Assembly (NCBI GenBank): GCA_018365815.1
Contig: JAGZJH010000003.1
Location: 28,447 to 92,446, forward strand
Direction: 5' to 3'
DNA from: Erysipelotrichaceae bacterium
GTDB lineage: Bacteria > Bacillota_I > Bacilli_A > Erysipelotrichales > Coprobacillaceae
Length of the DNA stretch: 64,000 nt
Shown: piece by piece, positions 61,906-64,000 of the stretch
Layout of the letters: each line of letters opens with the position of its first letter
Position numbering within the stretch: position 1 is the stretch's first letter
Translations under genes and position numbers: made by a program
Notes under the pieces: model-generated
Databases searched by the model: none
Seen by the model: the letters and a program-made list of their open reading frames with translations, nothing else
Told to the model about the DNA's origin: nothing

Positions 61906-63378
61906 ATGAAACAGTTTCCAAAAGGTTTTTTATGGGGCGGAGCAACTGCTGCTAATCAAGTTGAAGGAGGATATAAAGAAGGAGGAAAAGGGATATCGGT
62001 TTCTGATTGTGCTAAAGCACATTTTAATACCAGTGTTTTAGATTATAAAGCACATAACGAAGTCACGTCTAAGGATATTGAAGAAGCGTTAAATACTGAT
62101 GATGAAGTGAATTATCCTAAACGTCATGGGTCACAATTTTATTATCATTATAAAGAAGATATTGCTTTAATGGCTGAAATGGGATTTAAAGTTTATCGTA
62201 TGTCAATTGCATGGAGTCGGATTTTTCCTAATGGTGATGATGAGTTTCCTAATGAAGAGGGGTTAAAGTTTTATGATGATGTGTTTGATGAACTTTTAAA
62301 ATACAATATTGAACCATTAGTAACAATGTCACACTATGAACCACCACTTAATTTAGTATTAAAATATAATGGTTGGTATTCAAGAGAAGTCGTAGGATTT
62401 TTTGAAAAGTATGTGACAACGATTTGTACACGTTATAAAGATAAAGTTAAATATTGGTTGACTTTTAATGAAATTGATTCAATGATTCGCCACCCTTATA
62501 CAACAGGGGGATTAATAAAAGATCGTTTTGAGGGAATGAATTTTGAAAATGTAATTTTCCAAGCAATGCATCATCAATTTGTTGCCAGTGCTTTAGCGAC
62601 TAAAATATGCCATGAAATTATTCCAAATTCAAAAGTAGGGTGTATGTTAACAAAACTGACTTTTTATCCATATACTTGTAAACCGGAAGATGTTTTAGCA
62701 ACACAACAAATTATGCGTAGTACATATTGTTATAGTGATACACAAGTGTTTGGTAAATATCCTGCTTATTTAATTTCGAGATTTAAAAATAATGGTATTC
62801 ATATTGTGAAAGAAGAACATGATGATGAAATTATGGAAAAATATCCGGTAGATTTTGTTTCGTTTAGTTATTATTCATCATCATGTATGGCTAGTAATGA
62901 TGAGGGATTAGAAGTTGCTGCAGGTAATACTGTCACTGCAATTAAAAATCCTTATATTCCTTCTTCAGACTGGGGTTGGCAAATTGATCCAATTGGGTTA
63001 AGAGTATCTATGGTCGATTTATACGATCGTTATCGTAAACCTTTATTTATTGTAGAAAATGGCTTAGGGGCTAAAGATGTGTTAAATGAAGATGGAACGA
63101 TTGATGATCAATATCGTATCGACTATCATCAAGCGCATTTTAAAGAAATGTTGAAAGCGATTGAAGAAGATGGTGTAGAGTTATTAGGTTATACTTCTTG
63201 GGGGTGTATTGATTTAGTTTCAGAATCAACTAAACAAATGTCTAAGCGTTATGGATTTATTTATGTAGACGCAGATGATTATGGTCAGGGAAGTTATAAA
63301 CGTTATCGTAAAAATTCTTTCTATTGGTATAAAAAAGTCATTGAAACAAATGGGGCGTATTTATTTGAAGGTGAGTAA
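61906..63378 (+). CDS. Glycoside hydrolase family 1, 6-phospho-beta-glucosidase-like
   Basis: 490 aa. FPKGFLWGGATAANQVEGGY is the GH1 start; the acid/base glutamate is in WLTFNEID, the nucleophile in FIVENGLGAKD. SKRYGFIYVDADDYG is the motif that binds the 6-phosphate in phospho-beta-glucosidases. It cleaves phosphorylated beta-glucosides imported by a PTS, none of which is in the window. The ATG at 61906 is preferred to one 9 bases upstream because GAAAGGATG leaves better spacing. Confidence 0.94.
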   Translation: MKQFPKGFLWGGATAANQVEGGYKEGGKGISVSDCAKAHFNTSVLDYKAHNEVTSKDIEEALNTDDEVNYPKRHGSQFYYHYKEDIALMAEMGFKVYRMSIAWSRIFPNGDDEFPNEEGLKFYDDVFDELLKYNIEPLVTMSHYEPPLNLVLKYNGWYSREVVGFFEKYVTTICTRYKDKVKYWLTFNEIDSMIRHPYTTGGLIKDRFEGMNFENVIFQAMHHQFVASALATKICHEIIPNSKVGCMLTKLTFYPYTCKPEDVLATQQIMRSTYCYSDTQVFGKYPAYLISRFKNNGIHIVKEEHDDEIMEKYPVDFVSFSYYSSSCMASNDEGLEVAAGNTVTAIKNPYIPSSDWGWQIDPIGLRVSMVDLYDRYRKPLFIVENGLGAKDVLNEDGTIDDQYRIDYHQAHFKEMLKAIEEDGVELLGYTSWGCIDLVSESTKQMSKRYGFIYVDADDYGQGSYKRYRKNSFYWYKKVIETNGAYLFEGE

Positions 63379-63392
63379 GGTTAGTTAATCAT

Positions 63393-63422
63393 AAAAGCAG
63401 AATCCAAATAGGTTCTGCTTTT
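63393..63422 (+). terminator. Terminator after the GH1 gene
   Basis: AAAAGCAGAA (63393-63402) pairs with TTCTGCTTTT (63413-63422) across a 10-base loop. Confidence 0.82.
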
Positions 63423-63495
63423 GTCATATTGTGATAGGAAAAGCAAATTGAGTGTTTATATAATAGTCTTAATAAAGAGAATATGGGGGCATAAA

Positions 63496-63798
63496 ATGAA
63501 AAAAGAAATTAATAAACTTGTACGGGATCAAATTCCTGAAATTATAGGTAAAGATAATAAAGTATATGATTTTTATACGTTAAATTATGACGATTTTTTA
63601 TATCAATTAAAATGTAAATTAGTTGAAGAAGAAAATGAAGTTTTATGTGCGAAGGATCATGAAAACCTTGTTGAAGAATTAGTAGATCTTTTAGAAGTTG
63701 TTGAATGTTTATTGGAAACGACAGATATTTCTTTATCATTAGTAAAACAAAAACAAGCCTTAAAAAAAGAGGAAGTTTTTCTAAAAGGATATATCTAA
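63496..63798 (+). CDS. MazG-like nucleotide pyrophosphohydrolase family protein
   Basis: 100 aa. KKEINKLVRDQIPEIIGKDN and LYQLKCKLVEEENEVL, then NLVEELVDLLEVVECLLE form the short all-alpha MazG-like fold with the E-x2-E and E-x2-D metal-binding helices. The family often resembles phosphoribosyl-ATP pyrophosphohydrolase and may hydrolyse non-canonical nucleoside triphosphates. The ATG at 63496 follows GGGGG; a longer upstream frame has no site. Confidence 0.85.
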   Translation: MKKEINKLVRDQIPEIIGKDNKVYDFYTLNYDDFLYQLKCKLVEEENEVLCAKDHENLVEELVDLLEVVECLLETTDISLSLVKQKQALKKEEVFLKGYI

Positions 63799-63840
63799 AA
63801 TCGATTGAGTAATTTAATAGAAATTCTAAAGTGATTTATA

Positions 63841-63868
63841 GAGGCAATGGTTTTCATTGTCTTTTTTG
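63841..63868 (+). terminator. Terminator after the MazG-like gene
   Basis: GCAATG-GTTTT-CATTGT type stem (63844-63860), followed by CTTTTTT. Confidence 0.75.
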
Positions 63869-63911
63869 TATATAAATGAAAATAAAAAAACCTATTATCT
63901 TTGATCAGCCC

Positions 63912-64000
63912 CCTGTCAAGTAGACAGGCAAAATAAATAAAAATCATTAGATGCTTTACACAATGGTAAGGCATCTTTTATTATACCATTGCATAATTTG
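63912..64000. other. Hairpins at the right edge, possible insertion-sequence end
   Basis: CCTGTC-AAGTA-GACAGG (63912-63928) is a perfect 6-bp hairpin in a GC-richer patch than its surroundings. AGATGC...GCATCT near 63950-63979 is a second, terminator-like hairpin followed by TTTATT. The first resembles ends of IS3-type elements by memory, but no transposase is in the window. Confidence 0.3.

Overview
The window is AT-rich DNA from a low-GC Gram-positive bacterium (Bacillota). Strong AGGAGG-type ribosome binding sites, tightly packed operons, choline-binding-type cell-wall repeats, Feo iron uptake, queuosine salvage, diaminopimelate dehydrogenase and a CBS-DRTGG pyrophosphatase all suggest a fermentative gut anaerobe. 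Erysipelotrichia (Coprobacillus/Thomasclavelia-like) is my best guess, from recall of gene families rather than from any marker gene. I see no rRNA, tRNA, CRISPR array, prophage or complete insertion sequence.

Layout. 1-1.9 kb: end of a phosphate-uptake operon (pstA, pstB, phoU). 2.0-5.9 kb: flavin reductase, two ferredoxin-type aldo-keto reductases and a MerR regulator, with a decayed DUF1893-like gene between. 5.9-7.9 kb: a decayed radical-SAM gene and a Phd/ParE-type toxin-antitoxin pair. 8-11.7 kb: MATE transporter, an acidic small protein, ddh, an acetyltransferase. 11.9-15.4 kb: a secreted transglutaminase-like protein lacking its catalytic residues and a membrane-fused glycerophosphodiesterase. 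15.4-22.2 kb: the most unusual part, an eleven-gene overlapping operon for a minimal Tad/type IV-pilus-like machine (ATPase plus two TadB/TadC-like membrane proteins). Six small membrane proteins in it start with the same motif, M-[DK]-[FLI]-[SA]-x-[KE], with no prepilin leader and no prepilin peptidase nearby. 22.2-29.5 kb: HAD phosphatase, DUF4250, threonine dehydratase, and a catabolic cluster (DUF4091, CBM9-like, gamma-glutamyltransferase-like, lactonase-like). 29.6-33.0 kb: queuosine salvage (queT facing queH-queA-tgt). 33-38.4 kb: mscL, Rieske oxidoreductase, Cu/Zn SOD-like protein, MFS transporter, DUF3737. 38.4-45.3 kb: ABC-F protein and an ABC exporter pair with a PadR regulator and HAAS/DUF4097 protein. 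45.4-50.7 kb: GntR and YheO-like regulators, pyrophosphatase, HAD, RelA/SpoT-like synthetase. 50.7-54.0 kb: mtnN and a GH13 glucosidase broken by nonsense codons, and an AraC regulator. 54.1-64 kb: HAD, feoA-feoA-feoB operon, DUF454, CydDC-like exporter, NOSP-family protein, 6-phospho-beta-glucosidase, a MazG-like protein and a possible insertion-sequence end at the right edge.

Regulatory structure is readable in several places. Three promoters with 19-bp spacers and related palindromes point to one MerR regulon (flavin reductase/aldo-keto reductase, the MerR gene itself, DUF3737). Three GTTAG-N6-CTAAC-type sites mark the feo genes. Three 13-bp repeats cover the promoter of the PadR/ABC operon. 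A perfect 10-bp hairpin with a T-run sits between promoter and first gene of the pilus operon. Four genes (DUF1893-like, radical SAM, mtnN, GH13) are broken, so the region shows ongoing gene loss. Family names come from recognising sequence motifs without any database search.
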